This document shows, piece by piece, positions 9,661 through 19,737 of a stretch of DNA of 64,000 bases. Position 1 is the first letter of the stretch. Every line of letters starts with the position of its first letter. Source of the DNA: Crocinitomicaceae bacterium. Its GTDB lineage: Bacteria > Bacteroidota > Bacteroidia > Flavobacteriales_D > Crocinitomicaceae. The translations under genes and the position numbers were made by a program. The notes beneath the pieces are model-generated. The model ran no database searches. It saw only the letters and a list, made by a program, of their open reading frames with translations, and was not told the origin of the DNA. The stretch is from the NCBI GenBank assembly GCA_022447585.1, contig JAKVAR010000029.1, forward strand, positions 89,104 through 153,103, given 5' to 3'.

Positions 9661-9798
9661 GATTTACTGTAATTTACATAATATTTTCTCCCCAGCTCAC
9701 ACTCTCCCGTTCTAATTAATAAATACTTTGCCAAGACATCTTGTTTATTCTAACGATAATTGATTTGATTTGGTTGGAAAGACTTGTAAATTAGCTTC

Positions 9799-10266
9799 AT
9801 GAAATTGCATCTAATCAGACATGGTAAAGCAGAACAAGGAACAATCGAAACGACTGACATTAATCGTAAACTTTCTACCAAAGGGATTAAACAGACAACG
9901 CAATTAGGCAATTATTTGACAAAACTAAATGACATTGAGGTTTGGTGCAGCGACGCCATTCGAACGAGAGAAACACTCTTTTCAATCCAAAAATCATGTC
10001 AGTTTTCTAATGTTAATTATTTCTTCGACCTATACCTTTGCTCAAAAGTGGATCTTTTATCTCTACTTTGGAAAAGAAAATCCGAGGAAGATTTGATTAT
10101 AATAGGTCATAACTTTGGTATTTCAGACCTTCTATCATATTTCGCAGACACCCCTTTAGAAATGAGAACCTCTGAATACTACTGTCTTGACTTTGGAAAT
10201 TTAGCCCGTAATGAAACCTCTCAAGGAACAGGTTCTATTGTGGATTATTATCGCCCTCAGGTTTAA
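9799..10266 (+). CDS. SixA-like phosphohistidine phosphatase
   Basis: This member of the histidine phosphatase (phosphoglycerate mutase-like) superfamily has 155 residues, the SixA size. The catalytic motif HLIRHGKAE is at residues 4-12; Arg in CSDAIRTRET (about 55-64) and the second His in IIIGHNFG (about 108-115) complete the active site. SixA removes phosphate from phosphohistidine in signalling proteins; small paralogues may act on other phosphate esters. The 3' end overlaps the convergent rhomboid gene by 32 nt. Confidence 0.85.
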   Translation: MKLHLIRHGKAEQGTIETTDINRKLSTKGIKQTTQLGNYLTKLNDIEVWCSDAIRTRETLFSIQKSCQFSNVNYFFDLYLCSKVDLLSLLWKRKSEEDLIIIGHNFGISDLLSYFADTPLEMRTSEYYCLDFGNLARNETSQGTGSIVDYYRPQV

Positions 10267-11053
10267 CTTCATTTTTTTTGGGGACGAAGTGATATATTAT
10301 TTTTCGCTCTTGTGAATGGGGCGTTTCTGAAATTCCTTCTTCTTGCCTTAATTTCTCGAGACGAATTCGTTCGTTCAACTCACCTTCAAAATCAGGTGGT
10401 TCAATGCCCATCTCTTTTTCAATTTCATATAGAAACTTTGGCGATTGAGGTCCTTTATTTCTGAAGATAAATGCCAAGGCAATACCTACAACTAGTCCAC
10501 TCAAGTGACCTTCCCAAGAAACATGTTCTTTCATTGGAAAGATTCCCCAAACCATTCCCCCATAAATAAACGTAACAAATAATGAAATAGCCTGGAGTGG
10601 TTTATATTTTCTAATGACTCCAGAAGTAAATAAGAATCCTGCCATTGCGTATATAACCCCACTCATCCCAATGTGGTAAGAATTATTATTCGAAGCCACA
10701 ATCCAAACTCCAAGCCCGGTAAAAAGCCAAGCCAAACTAAAAACTTTTAACGCTATCTCTCTGTAGTAGTATATGATTGCACCTAAAAGAACAGCGGTTG
10801 GAATAGAGTTATTTAAAATGTGATTCACCTCTTGATTCGAATGAAGTAAAGGCATTAAAAACACCCCCTTCCAGCTAGACAATTCACCGGGCATTACTCC
10901 GTAATGATAAAATGGAATAAGTGGAAAAAGATGATCAGCCCAGTAGACCAGCCACATAATAACGACCAACAATAATGGATAAACTATTGCCTCCACTGGA
11001 GAACCAAATTGAGCATTTTTCATTGAGGTACTCTTGTCAAATCTTATGCCCAA
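10235..11053 (-). CDS. Rhomboid family intramembrane serine protease
   Basis: The membrane protein has the rhomboid catalytic pair: the Ser in HIGMSGVIYAMAGFLF (GxSG, about residues 126-141) and the His in WEGHLSGLVVGIALAF (about 180-195). About six transmembrane helices precede a C-terminal cytoplasmic tail of ~75 charged residues (GPQSPKFLYEIEKEMG onwards). Rhomboids cut single-pass membrane proteins inside the bilayer. The start may be 11053 or the MKNAQFG at 11023. No substrate is suggested by the neighbours. Confidence 0.88.
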   Translation of the reverse strand: MGIRFDKSTSMKNAQFGSPVEAIVYPLLLVVIMWLVYWADHLFPLIPFYHYGVMPGELSSWKGVFLMPLLHSNQEVNHILNNSIPTAVLLGAIIYYYREIALKVFSLAWLFTGLGVWIVASNNNSYHIGMSGVIYAMAGFLFTSGVIRKYKPLQAISLFVTFIYGGMVWGIFPMKEHVSWEGHLSGLVVGIALAFIFRNKGPQSPKFLYEIEKEMGIEPPDFEGELNERIRLEKLRQEEGISETPHSQERKIIYHFVPKKNEVKPEGDNNPQ

Positions 11054-11131
11054 TGCAATTTAATGACAATGTGGCACCATTTCATAATTTGTTAAAAGCC
11101 TCAAATTAGCTCAGGCTCTAAAGAAAAACCA

Positions 11132-11139
11132 TATTTTTG
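11132..11139 (+). promoter_or_regulatory. -7 promoter box TATTTTTG just before start codon
   Basis: TATTTTTG matches the Bacteroidota -7 box TAnnTTTG exactly and ends only 4 nt before the ATG at 11144. A transcript starting 5-6 nt downstream of the box would have essentially no 5' leader. I see no clear TTTG -33 element at the expected spacing, so the call is moderate. Confidence 0.5.
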
Positions 11140-11143
11140 CAAC

Positions 11144-11653
11144 ATGACAGAAATCGTAAATAGAGTAAAAGAAAGTGGTTTAATATCCATTGATTTAGCT
11201 GATTACAAATCAAATATTGCCATAATCGCTATTGACATTACTGATGTTTTATGGCAAGGACTTGTTTTAAAAGAAAAAGATTTTCGCTCATGGATTAAAG
11301 AACACGATTGGGACCAATACGCAACAAAAGCGGTCTACATTCACTGTTCAGCGGATGCAATTGTTCCTACATGGGCTTACATGCTCATTGGGTCAAAATT
11401 GCATGAATCAGGAGCATTTTATGTTGTTGGATCAAAATTAGATCTTGAAAAAGCCTTAATCAAGAATCGTATCGAAGAAGATAATCTAGAAGATTATCGA
11501 GATGGTAGAGTTATCATCAAAGGTTGTGCGGACATTTCTTGTCCGGAATATGCAATGACTGAATTAATTCGTTTCATACAACCTGTAGCAAAAAGCATCA
11601 TGTATGGAGAGCCTTGTTCTACTGTACCTGTTTTCAAGAAAAAGAAGAAATAA
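11144..11653 (+). CDS. DUF2480 family protein
   Basis: This 169-residue cytoplasmic protein begins MTEIVNRVKESGLISIDLAD, which I recognise as the Bacteroidota-restricted DUF2480 family. Members are often encoded near suf Fe-S assembly genes; here the suf operon is about 8 kb upstream. Conserved-looking features are GLVLKEKDFRSWI in the N-terminal third and the cysteines in GCADISCPEYAMTELI. The molecular role is unknown. The 3' end overlaps the convergent deacetylase gene by 20 nt. Confidence 0.85.
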   Translation: MTEIVNRVKESGLISIDLADYKSNIAIIAIDITDVLWQGLVLKEKDFRSWIKEHDWDQYATKAVYIHCSADAIVPTWAYMLIGSKLHESGAFYVVGSKLDLEKALIKNRIEEDNLEDYRDGRVIIKGCADISCPEYAMTELIRFIQPVAKSIMYGEPCSTVPVFKKKKK

Positions 11654-12254
11654 CATCAAATTGATAGCCTCTTGCTATCAAATCATCTAAGAATATCGGA
11701 AGCAATTCCTTAATTTTCGCTTCAATTTTCAGGTTATCGTGCAATACCAAAATATCCCCTCCTTTAATTTGTTTTTGGGATTTAATTAAGATTTCATCTA
11801 CACTCACATTTTCATCAAAATCATAAGACAACCAGGTCCACATAATGATTTCATACTCTTTACGAATACTCGAAACATAAGGCACCGGTAAACGACCGTA
11901 TGGAGGCCTGAATAAATTTGAATCAATATATTTAGCTGCCTCCTGAATTGAATTCAAATAATCTTCTTTCGAAGTCTTATTTCCATTCTCATGTTTCATA
12001 GTGTGATTGCCAATAACGTGACCTTCCTGAACCATTCTATTCATCAATTCTGGGTATTTCTTAGCATTACTTCCCACGCAAAAAAAGGAAGCTTTAATTT
12101 CTTTTTCTTTGAGAAGGTCCAGAATCCAACTAGTCAAATCAGGTGTAGGACCATCATCAAATGTTAGATATAAAGTTTCAGAAGACGAAAAACCCCAAGT
12201 CCTTCGTGGTACCATCCAACGAATAAAACTCGGGGTTTTAAATAATTTGAACAT
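11634..12254 (-). CDS. Polysaccharide deacetylase (CE4, NodB homology)
   Basis: CE4 motifs appear in order: TFDDGPT (catalytic Asp and metal Asp, about residues 29-35), GNHTMKHEN (metal-binding H-x3-H, about 76-84), RPPYGR (motif 3, about 116-121) and VLHDN (motif 5, about 169-173). At 206 residues it is a compact NodB domain. No cleavable signal or N-terminal transmembrane helix is obvious, so it may act at the cytoplasmic face or be a short-form enzyme. CE4 enzymes remove N- or O-acetyl groups from peptidoglycan or exopolysaccharide. It ends convergently with DUF2480 and lies 18 nt downstream of the DUF2723 gene, possibly in one transcript. Confidence 0.88.
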   Translation of the reverse strand: MFKLFKTPSFIRWMVPRRTWGFSSSETLYLTFDDGPTPDLTSWILDLLKEKEIKASFFCVGSNAKKYPELMNRMVQEGHVIGNHTMKHENGNKTSKEDYLNSIQEAAKYIDSNLFRPPYGRLPVPYVSSIRKEYEIIMWTWLSYDFDENVSVDEILIKSQKQIKGGDILVLHDNLKIEAKIKELLPIFLDDLIARGYQFDVISSFS

Positions 12255-12272
12255 GTTCTTTCGAACTAGTTT

Positions 12273-15200
12273 TTATTGTCCAGGATTCATCAAAGCATCT
12301 AAAGAACCTCCATTCACTGGAGCTGGCGTTGATTGCGGTTCTGGAGTACCCGCTTCCATCCATCCATAATGCACTGCCATTGCTTCAGAATAATCTTGAA
12401 GGTTATGTAACATATTTGCGTAATAACCTGCTCTACTTCCTCTTCGCGTAGTTTCACCATTTGCATTTGCTAGCGCTTCAAGCTTATCGAACATTGACGG
12501 GAACATTGTCTTGTAGAAATGATCAATTTTTGAATTCGTCCTTTTAGACAGGGCACCTTCAGGATCTCCAAACTCATTTGCAGCTGCAGATATCTTAAAG
12601 TAAGCAGCCAAGGCAGCGTAGAAGTCTTTTGTGTTATCCGCTTTAGCAGCAACCTCTACTTGACTGGCCTCATAGTACCCAATAATCGATTCTAATTGAT
12701 CAGCAACTTCAACACCTAACTTTTCGGCACCAGCTTTATCACCAGCCATATAAAGAACTGCTATATAATCATGAAGAACACCATCTGTATATGCTGTTAA
12801 TGTTTTACCATTAATTGTATAATTATCTCTAGGATTGCTGGAACCATTCGGTTCACCATAATCAATAACCAAACGTGCTGGCATCACTTCTAACGATTTT
12901 TTAATTAAGGCAATCGCTTTGGTATTATATCCTTTAATCACCTCTTTACTAACTTCAGCAGGTAAACGAGTTGCATCCTGTCCCATGCCTAGGACCATTG
13001 CTCTTCTTTCATTATTTTGCTCTGCTGACATAGCTCTTGATACAAATTCTTCAGCTAGAGACAAGAAATGTAATCGATATTGTTTTGTATGACGTCTAGC
13101 ATAGTAGTCGGTTAGAACATCTGGGTTATCCATTGCACCATAATCATATGTTTCCATCAAATTAGTGTACATCTTATCCCCATTGAATCTAGAGCCTTCA
13201 TTATCGATTGGATTTAATTCAAAGGCCATTCCGTTTTGTTTCACATAACCTCTTCTATAGAATGCGATAGAAACATCCGATCCACCAGGCGAAGAGAAGC
13301 TAATGCCACGTTTCCATTCGTTATTCGAAATGATATCTAACATCATCACTTGTTCACGTGTTAATCCACGTTTATCGAAGTTAAACCTCATTTCTTTCAA
13401 GCAGTTCGCTTCTTGTTCTTTAGAAACAACACCAGAAGCAACTGCATTCTTCACATTCACCGGTAAAACAAAACCGGTACTTGGGAAAATCCTAACTAAA
13501 CGTTGACCGTTATAATTAATCAAATTCTCATCATCTCGAGTGAATTCCATTGCCTCAGCAAGATCTGTATAGTTCCAACCTTTCTCGTAATCAATCATTA
13601 ATTTTTGGAAAGCTTGCAATGTTTGCTCATTCGATTGAACTAACCCACTTTGAGCAGCACTAAACACCTCCATTGCTGCTTGATACTTTTTGAAAATTAC
13701 ATCTGTTGGATCTTGAGAAGTCAATGGTGCTGCTAAAATTGCTTTAATCTGTGCTAGCCTTCCAGCAACTCGCGGGTCGGAAGCAGTCGTAGAAGCTAAT
13801 AATCCTGACGCTTGATTATTAAAAACATTAGTCGCTTGAACCAATTCATTTGGACTAGCATCAGCTCTCATTTTAATTACTCTTCGGATAATATCCGGAT
13901 TTGTGTTCATATAGAATAACTCGAATAAGTCCGTAAACAGCACTTGATCCGTATTCCCTGCATACATCAAAATTTGATCCTCTGTAAATTTGATCGGAAG
14001 TGGATCAGATTCGTAGGCTCTTAATTTCATTTGATCCGTATACCAGTCGGTTTGCATTAAAGACAAGTTACAAACTCTGACATCTGTTCTTTGTCCTTCA
14101 ACCTCCTGCATATACCACAATGGGAATGTATCGTTATCCCCATTCGTAAATATAATACCATTATGTTCTACAGAGTTTAAGTAATTCAATGAAAGGTTAT
14201 GCGCAGTCGTTTTTAAACTTCTGTCATGATCATCCCAACCTTGAACTCCCATAATTAATGGGACAGACAAGCAAAGTGCTACAGCAATTCCTGCACCTTG
14301 AACATCCTTTTTCAATGCTTTTCTCAATAAGCCCATCAAAATCAATACGCCTCCACCAATAGCGATCATTATAATCCATGATAAGGTAATTGGTAATGAA
14401 GAATAACTTCCCATATCAGCGATCAGTGTCAGCAGTACTCCAGCACCTGCGATTACTCCACCACTAACAAGTTCTTTCTTATTGAAGCTTTTAAATGCAT
14501 CATAAAGCGCATAGACACCTATACCAATCCACATTGCAAAGAAATAGAAAGATCCGGCATAAGCGTAATCACGTTCCCTTGGTTCGAATGGTCTTGGATT
14601 AAGATAAACTATAATTGCTAATCCAGTAAATAAGAAGACTAATGACAACACGAATGCATCTTTAGGTGCTCTATAGAAGTGGAATATCAGACCAATAAAT
14701 CCTAAAATAATAGGCAAGAAAAAGAATCTATTATTCGATGGGTTCTCTTCTGTAAAAAATGGTGCCAATTCATCTTGGTTACCTAAACGTGCGTTATCAA
14801 CAGCGCTGAAACCAGAAATCCAGTTTCCTCTGATTTCATCTCCATGGCCTTGAATGTCATTTTGGCGCCCTGAAAAATTCCACATAAAATACCTCCAATA
14901 CATCCAGTTCACCTGGTATCTAGCAAAGAAAGTCATGTTTTCGCCAAAAGTAGGAAGTCTATTCCCATCCTTACCTATCTCGCCACCTTTATCATCGTTA
15001 GCATCGTATCCTGACCATCTTTTGTATCCATCGACACGCTGTTTTTCTTGACTCCAATACATCCTTGGGAAGAATGTAGTTTGGGCGTATGTAGGGGTTG
15101 CATCTTTACGCGTTGAGGCATTTGATTCAAAATATTTTTCGATCACTTCGCCTTTATTTACTTTGGCGAATTCATTTGCTCTAGTCTCATCTTTAAATGC

Positions 15201-16364
15201 TTTTAACTCCTTATCACCTTTCGTTACAACGAACCTCCTTAAGTAGAAAGCAGATAGATCATTCCATTGCTCTCTATCATTCTCAATAGAATTCCAGTGC
15301 TGACCAAAAAGAATTGGTGCAGAACCATATTGTTCACGTTTCAGATAAGCAGTAAGAGTTACTAAGTTCTCAGGATCATTCTCATCCAAAGGTGTATTCG
15401 CATTTGAACGAATAACGATAACTGCAAAAGAGCCATATCCAATCAACAATAGGATTAAACCCATTGTGGCTGAATACAATATTCTATTCCCTTTCTTACG
15501 TGCAAAACGAATTAAGAAAACGCATAATGAAACGATTAATAAGAAGAAGAAAATTGTTCCACTATAGAATGGTAACCCGAGAGAATTAACGAATCCTACC
15601 TCGAAAGATGACGCCATTGAAATAACCCCTTGAATGACTCCAACTTGAATAAATCCAAGTATCACAACCCCCAAAACACCAGTGAAAAGAATACCTTTTA
15701 AGTCAGCCGTTTTCTGATACCTGAAGTAAATTACATAAGCAATTGCCGGGACAACAAGAATACCTAAAAGGTGAACCCCAATTGCTAATCCAAGCATAAA
15801 CATGATTAACAACAACCAACGATCTGGTGAATAACCAGTAAACAATTTACCACCTTGAATCGCAGTCATTTCTTCATCCCACTTTAGAATTGCCCAGAAA
15901 ATGATGGCTGTAAATAAAGAAGACATTGCATAGACCTCTCCTTCAACGGCAGAGAACCAAAAAGACTCTGAGAAAGTATAGGCCATTGAACCTATAAATG
16001 CAGAACCGAGAATTGCGATTTTATCTCCACTTGTTAATTCAGGCTTATCTCTAAGACTAATTTTCTTAACTAACATTGAGATTGACCAAAACATAAATAA
16101 TATAGTTGCAGAACTAGATAAAGCAGAAACTCTATTGATCCATACAGCTACATTTTCAGGTTCAGCAAAGAACGAGAATAATCTGCCGATAACCATAAAT
16201 AACGGTGCTCCCGGAGGATGACCAACTTCTAGTTTATATGCAGCAGTGATATACTCACCACAATCCCATAAACTCACTGTGTCTTCAATCGTGATAAAAA
16301 ACACGACAGTAGATATTAAAAATACCAGCCAACCAAGATAGAGGTTCAATTTCTTATAATTCAT
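12273..16364 (-). CDS. DUF2723 membrane protein, probable protein O-glycosyltransferase
   Basis: At 1363 residues this is longer than the common ~1000-residue members. The N-terminal segment with SLWDCGEYITAAYKLEVGHP followed by PPGAPLFMVIGRLF is the DUF2723 hallmark; the family resembles GT-C mannosyltransferases of the PMT type. About 12-14 transmembrane helices lie within residues 1-720, followed by a ~640-residue soluble, partly repeat-like region ending in a Pro-rich tail. In Bacteroidota these proteins are thought to transfer sugars from lipid carriers to exported proteins, but the substrate here is unknown. Confidence 0.88.
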   Translation of the reverse strand: MNYKKLNLYLGWLVFLISTVVFFITIEDTVSLWDCGEYITAAYKLEVGHPPGAPLFMVIGRLFSFFAEPENVAVWINRVSALSSSATILFMFWSISMLVKKISLRDKPELTSGDKIAILGSAFIGSMAYTFSESFWFSAVEGEVYAMSSLFTAIIFWAILKWDEEMTAIQGGKLFTGYSPDRWLLLIMFMLGLAIGVHLLGILVVPAIAYVIYFRYQKTADLKGILFTGVLGVVILGFIQVGVIQGVISMASSFEVGFVNSLGLPFYSGTIFFFLLIVSLCVFLIRFARKKGNRILYSATMGLILLLIGYGSFAVIVIRSNANTPLDENDPENLVTLTAYLKREQYGSAPILFGQHWNSIENDREQWNDLSAFYLRRFVVTKGDKELKAFKDETRANEFAKVNKGEVIEKYFESNASTRKDATPTYAQTTFFPRMYWSQEKQRVDGYKRWSGYDANDDKGGEIGKDGNRLPTFGENMTFFARYQVNWMYWRYFMWNFSGRQNDIQGHGDEIRGNWISGFSAVDNARLGNQDELAPFFTEENPSNNRFFFLPIILGFIGLIFHFYRAPKDAFVLSLVFLFTGLAIIVYLNPRPFEPRERDYAYAGSFYFFAMWIGIGVYALYDAFKSFNKKELVSGGVIAGAGVLLTLIADMGSYSSLPITLSWIIMIAIGGGVLILMGLLRKALKKDVQGAGIAVALCLSVPLIMGVQGWDDHDRSLKTTAHNLSLNYLNSVEHNGIIFTNGDNDTFPLWYMQEVEGQRTDVRVCNLSLMQTDWYTDQMKLRAYESDPLPIKFTEDQILMYAGNTDQVLFTDLFELFYMNTNPDIIRRVIKMRADASPNELVQATNVFNNQASGLLASTTASDPRVAGRLAQIKAILAAPLTSQDPTDVIFKKYQAAMEVFSAAQSGLVQSNEQTLQAFQKLMIDYEKGWNYTDLAEAMEFTRDDENLINYNGQRLVRIFPSTGFVLPVNVKNAVASGVVSKEQEANCLKEMRFNFDKRGLTREQVMMLDIISNNEWKRGISFSSPGGSDVSIAFYRRGYVKQNGMAFELNPIDNEGSRFNGDKMYTNLMETYDYGAMDNPDVLTDYYARRHTKQYRLHFLSLAEEFVSRAMSAEQNNERRAMVLGMGQDATRLPAEVSKEVIKGYNTKAIALIKKSLEVMPARLVIDYGEPNGSSNPRDNYTINGKTLTAYTDGVLHDYIAVLYMAGDKAGAEKLGVEVADQLESIIGYYEASQVEVAAKADNTKDFYAALAAYFKISAAANEFGDPEGALSKRTNSKIDHFYKTMFPSMFDKLEALANANGETTRRGSRAGYYANMLHNLQDYSEAMAVHYGWMEAGTPEPQSTPAPVNGGSLDALMNPGQ

Positions 16365-16547
16365 ATGCAGTTGTTAAGCGTTATTGCCAGGTCCTTTGAC
16401 CAAGCACCGTTTTTTTTAGGCTTTGCGAAAATAAGAATATTAAAGCAGGTTGAAACTGTCTAAAAGTGAAAAATTGTCAATTTTTAAATGTTCATTTCCA
16501 GTAGGATGGAAAAAAAGTACATTTTTTTCAAATTTTTATTCCAAAAT

Positions 16548-16580
16548 GTTGTGCAGAAATGAATTTTGTTCGTAGCTTTG
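16548..16580 (+). promoter_or_regulatory. tRNA-Gln promoter
   Basis: GTTG (16548-16551), a spacer of 21 nt and TAGCTTTG (16573-16580) match the Bacteroidota promoter pattern. The -7 box ends 10 nt before the mature 5' end of the tRNA, leaving a short 5' leader for RNase P. Confidence 0.65.
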
Positions 16581-16590
16581 CAACCGCAAT

Positions 16591-16663
16591 TGTCCCATGG
16601 TGTAACTGGCAACACGTCTGTTTTTGGTACAGAAGAGTCTAGGTTCGAGCCCTAGTGGGACAA
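16591..16663 (+). tRNA. tRNA-Gln (anticodon TTG)
   Basis: The 73-nt sequence folds as a cloverleaf. The acceptor arms TGTCCCA (16591-16597) and TGGGACA (16656-16662) pair fully and A16663 is the discriminator. The anticodon stem TCTGT/ACAGA encloses the loop TTTTGGT, giving anticodon TTG (Gln, CAA). The T-arm contains GGTTCGAGCC. CCA is not encoded. It is a single tRNA gene with its own promoter and terminator. Confidence 0.95.
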
Positions 16664-16669
16664 CTTTTA

Positions 16670-16698
16670 AAGCTTCATCGAAAGGTGAGGCTTTTTTG
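16670..16698 (+). terminator. Rho-independent terminator of tRNA-Gln
   Basis: A 10-bp stem (16670-16679 with 16684-16693, G-U pairs allowed) closes a GAAA tetraloop and is followed by a T run. It lies 6 nt after the tRNA 3' end. Confidence 0.85.
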
Positions 16699-17016
16699 TT
16701 GGAATAACATTCCAATGTCAGTCTTGAAAGAGCCTACATCGAGCTTTTCGCTTTAACAAAAGTGCTTGCCTTTTCGTAAACGTTATTCAATCTAATCGGG
16801 CAACTCTCAAAGTTTCTTATTCCACCAACACTGTTCCATTTTATCGCAACAATAGTGGAAAACACAGAATATCCAATAAGTCGATTAAATTTAGCGTTAA
16901 AGTCCACTTCATCGAACAATTATTTCCAAAGAATAAAACTTGCTCTCAAGGATTTATGCACTCTACTTTAATTTGTTTTAAGATTTAACTAACTTAGTTT
17001 GAATTAAATATTTGAT
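16699..17016. other. Intergenic stretch without supported gene
   Basis: Between the tRNA terminator and the next gene I see no supported gene. A 61-codon minus-strand frame (16734-16919) has no recognisable motif, no promoter and a composition like non-coding DNA, so I do not call it. Confidence 0.5.
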
Positions 17017-19071
17017 ATGTATTCTTCACTTACCACGCTTGTATTTATCTTTTTTTCATTTCTCTTTTGTTTCGGTCAAGATGAATCAAGTGATTGGCCA
17101 AAGGAAATTGAATCTGAAAATTATTTAGTCAAAATTTATGCCCCTGAAGATTTAACCTATCATGACCATGAGTTAAAATCAAAAGCCGCGTTTTCAATCA
17201 AAAAAGAAAATAACTCCACCCCTACATTTGGAATTCTTTGGAGTACGGCTACTCTAGATAGCGATCGTAGCAATCGAATTGTAAATCTCGCTTCAATCAA
17301 GATCGATGAAGTTCGATTCCCGGAAGTTACAAGTGATGAAGAAATTGAATCTTTCAAAGAATTAATTGAAACAGAAGTCCCAAAATGGAATTATGAATTC
17401 TCCTTAGACTCTCTGATTAATGAACTATCATCCGTGAGTGTTCACTTAGATGATATCCAATCGAATGCTCCCAAAATCATTATTTGCAATGAACCAACTG
17501 TTCTCATTCAAACGGATGGTCAACCCAAATTAAAAGCCAGTGAAGATGGAATAAGTATTGTAGAAAACACATCATCGTTTATTGCATATAGTGATGATTC
17601 CAATATGTTTTATTTATATGGTGGAAGAATCTGGTATGCCTCAATAGGTATAGAAGGCCCATGGTCACCATCAAAAAACATCCCGAAAAAATTAAAGAAA
17701 ATTGCTCAAGAGGTCATTGAAAACATGGATAAAAAAAGTCAATACGAAAGCGACTTTACAACAAATGACGTGATTCCTAACGTCATTGTTTCAACCGAAC
17801 CAAGCGAATTAATTGTGTTTTACGGAGAAGCTGAATTTTCCCCAATCCAAAACATTAATTTATTGTATGTAAAGAATACAAATGCAGATGTTTTTCTAGA
17901 TATAGAAACTCAAATGTTCTATACACTAATCTCTGGAAGGTGGTTTTATTCAAACTCCTTGAAACAATCATGGAAACCAATTTCATCTGATGACCTACCC
18001 ATTGATTTCAAACACATCAACCCGGAAAGTGCTAAAGGTAACGTACTCTCTTCCATAGCCGGAACAGAAGAAGCAAAAACAGCGATATACGATGCTCAAA
18101 TCCCTGAAACCGCAGCTGTTGATGTAAATACAGAAGCATCCGAAGTTGTTTTCAATGGAGATCCCATTTTTGAAACTATTGAGGGAACATCTCTAAGTTA
18201 TGCGGTCAATACCGAAAGTGATGTCTTTAAAGACCCTCACTCTTATTACCTATGCGATAATGCTGTTTGGTTCAAGTCAAAATCACCTTTTGGACCATGG
18301 AAAGTCTCTGGGAAACGACCTCTTGAAATAGAAAAAGTACCTGCAAGCAACCCAAAATACAACACAAAATATGTTTATATCTATGAATCCACTCCTTCTG
18401 TAGTTTATGTGGGCTACACACAAGGCTACTATGGTTCTTATGTTTACAACCAAACTGTTGTTTACGGCACAGGATACTATTACAACCCTTGGTATAATGG
18501 TGTTTATTATCATCATCATTACACTTATGGATACTCATTCAGTTATTCACCAAGATTCGGTTGGACGCTAGGTTTTTCGTTTGGACCACCAAGCTATTGG
18601 TGGGGCTGTAACTATTGGAATAATGGCTGGAACAATTGGGGACCACCTTATCACCGTCCGCCGTATTACGGTCACAACCACAACCACAATAATGGAGGTC
18701 AAGGTTATAATCCTGGGAACTCTAATAGACCGTCCATTTATGACAGAAGAAAGGGAGTTAGTCGTTACACGCCTACAAAACGACCTGACGTAAAACCGGT
18801 ACCAAAACCGACGCCGAAACCCACACCAAAACCGACGCCTAGACCGACACCAAAACCGACGCCAAAACCTACGCCGAGACCGACACCAAAACCAACGTCG
18901 AGACCGACGCCGAGACCGATGCCGAGACCGACGCCAAAACCAACGCCGAGACCGATGCCGAGACCCACGGTTCATCCTGGAACAAGGCCATACACACCTT
19001 CGCATAGACCCAAAACGAGACCAGCGCCGCGACCTACAAAAAGATCAAGTTTTGGTACGCTTGGACGATAG
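17017..19071 (+). CDS. Secreted protein with Tyr/His/Trp-rich segment and PKPT-repeat tail
   Basis: The 684-residue protein has a signal peptide ([14 protein letters not shown]). Residues ~25-460 contain three similar repeats, each with a Trp-containing element (for example [57 protein letters not shown]); each looks like one copy of a small domain that binds something at the envelope. Residues ~470-575 are very rich in Tyr, Gly, Trp, His and Asn, and the last ~110 are Pro-Lys/Arg-Pro-Thr repeats. Related proteins are sometimes labelled carbohydrate-binding family V/XII, but I cannot verify that. The basic Pro-rich tail would suit contact with peptidoglycan or anionic polysaccharide. Confidence 0.7.
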   Translation: MYSSLTTLVFIFFSFLFCFGQDESSDWPKEIESENYLVKIYAPEDLTYHDHELKSKAAFSIKKENNSTPTFGILWSTATLDSDRSNRIVNLASIKIDEVRFPEVTSDEEIESFKELIETEVPKWNYEFSLDSLINELSSVSVHLDDIQSNAPKIIICNEPTVLIQTDGQPKLKASEDGISIVENTSSFIAYSDDSNMFYLYGGRIWYASIGIEGPWSPSKNIPKKLKKIAQEVIENMDKKSQYESDFTTNDVIPNVIVSTEPSELIVFYGEAEFSPIQNINLLYVKNTNADVFLDIETQMFYTLISGRWFYSNSLKQSWKPISSDDLPIDFKHINPESAKGNVLSSIAGTEEAKTAIYDAQIPETAAVDVNTEASEVVFNGDPIFETIEGTSLSYAVNTESDVFKDPHSYYLCDNAVWFKSKSPFGPWKVSGKRPLEIEKVPASNPKYNTKYVYIYESTPSVVYVGYTQGYYGSYVYNQTVVYGTGYYYNPWYNGVYYHHHYTYGYSFSYSPRFGWTLGFSFGPPSYWWGCNYWNNGWNNWGPPYHRPPYYGHNHNHNNGGQGYNPGNSNRPSIYDRRKGVSRYTPTKRPDVKPVPKPTPKPTPKPTPRPTPKPTPKPTPRPTPKPTSRPTPRPMPRPTPKPTPRPMPRPTVHPGTRPYTPSHRPKTRPAPRPTKRSSFGTLGR
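18790..18970 (+). repeat. Tandem 12-nt coding repeat (PKPT/PRPT)
   Basis: This stretch consists of about fifteen units of 12 nt (forms of ccaaaaccgacg and ccgagaccgacg), encoding PKPT or PRPT with occasional Met or Ser variants. The near-identical DNA units suggest recent expansion by slippage, so copy number may differ among strains. Long frames on the opposite strand here are only shadows of the repeat. Confidence 0.85.
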
Positions 19072-19737
19072 TTTTATGAATTTTATCAACACAGCTTTCT
19101 TCTGATAAAATCAATACATATTAACAATTAGATTTTGCAAATAAATATGTTGAACTAGGTATTGAAATTATTCAATGGAAAGGTACATTCTATAGCTTAA
19201 TACTCAGTATTGAGCCTTCCTCTTTTGAGAAAACATACAAGATAAAGATGAATCAGATCTAATAAAAGGGAAGTATATCTATTACCTTATCACAATCCTG
19301 AATTTTGTATTAAAAGCACCCATTATTCATAGAGTTTGATGATTTTAATAGTGATGCTTAATACAGCTATATTAACACAAACCCAAAAAACGATTAAAAT
19401 GCAGCGTTCTGTGTTATACATTCCAATTGCTAATCATTTAAGCTTATTCTCCAATAAAGATGGGAATGGTGAAATCACTTTCATTTACACCTAATATTCT
19501 AGGTCATAGCTACAATAAGATAAGTCATAAGGTATCATCGAAGAATAGAATTATTTACTGAAAGAATCTATTGTCTATGCACCTGTAAAGCGCATCGTCT
19601 ATTTTTTTCACTCCAAATTGGTTAGGTTTTTTATTTAACCATGCACTAAGCTATGAATGCACTTAAACCTAATAGTGACATTTAGAAGGAAGCTGAAAAG
19701 TCTTAACTAGAGTAAGCAAAAAACTAAAATATAAGTA
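19072..19737. other. Gene-poor stretch, possible decayed coding sequence
   Basis: No open frame of useful length exists in these 666 nt. Around 19400-19490 the plus strand still reads like protein (RSVLYIPIANHLSLFSNK followed by DGNGEITFIY) before stops, and further protein-like fragments follow in other frames. This is compatible with a decayed gene, but I cannot name a parent. A weak hairpin (TTTTATCA/TGATAAAA, 19081-19110) lies just after the preceding gene. Confidence 0.35.

Noticed and set aside
16734..16919. 61-codon minus-strand frame after tRNA-Gln
   Set aside because: No recognisable motif, promoter or signal; length is within chance for this base composition.
18790..18970. Regular short repeats that could suggest a CRISPR array
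   Set aside because: Units are 12 nt without spacers and lie in frame within a gene; no cas gene is near.
18568..19005. Long minus-strand frames (up to 145 codons, Arg/Trp- or Gly/Val-rich) opposite the surface protein gene
   Set aside because: They mirror the 12-nt PKPT/PRPT coding repeat and the Gly/Tyr-rich segment; codon composition follows the plus-strand gene and no promoter or homology is visible.
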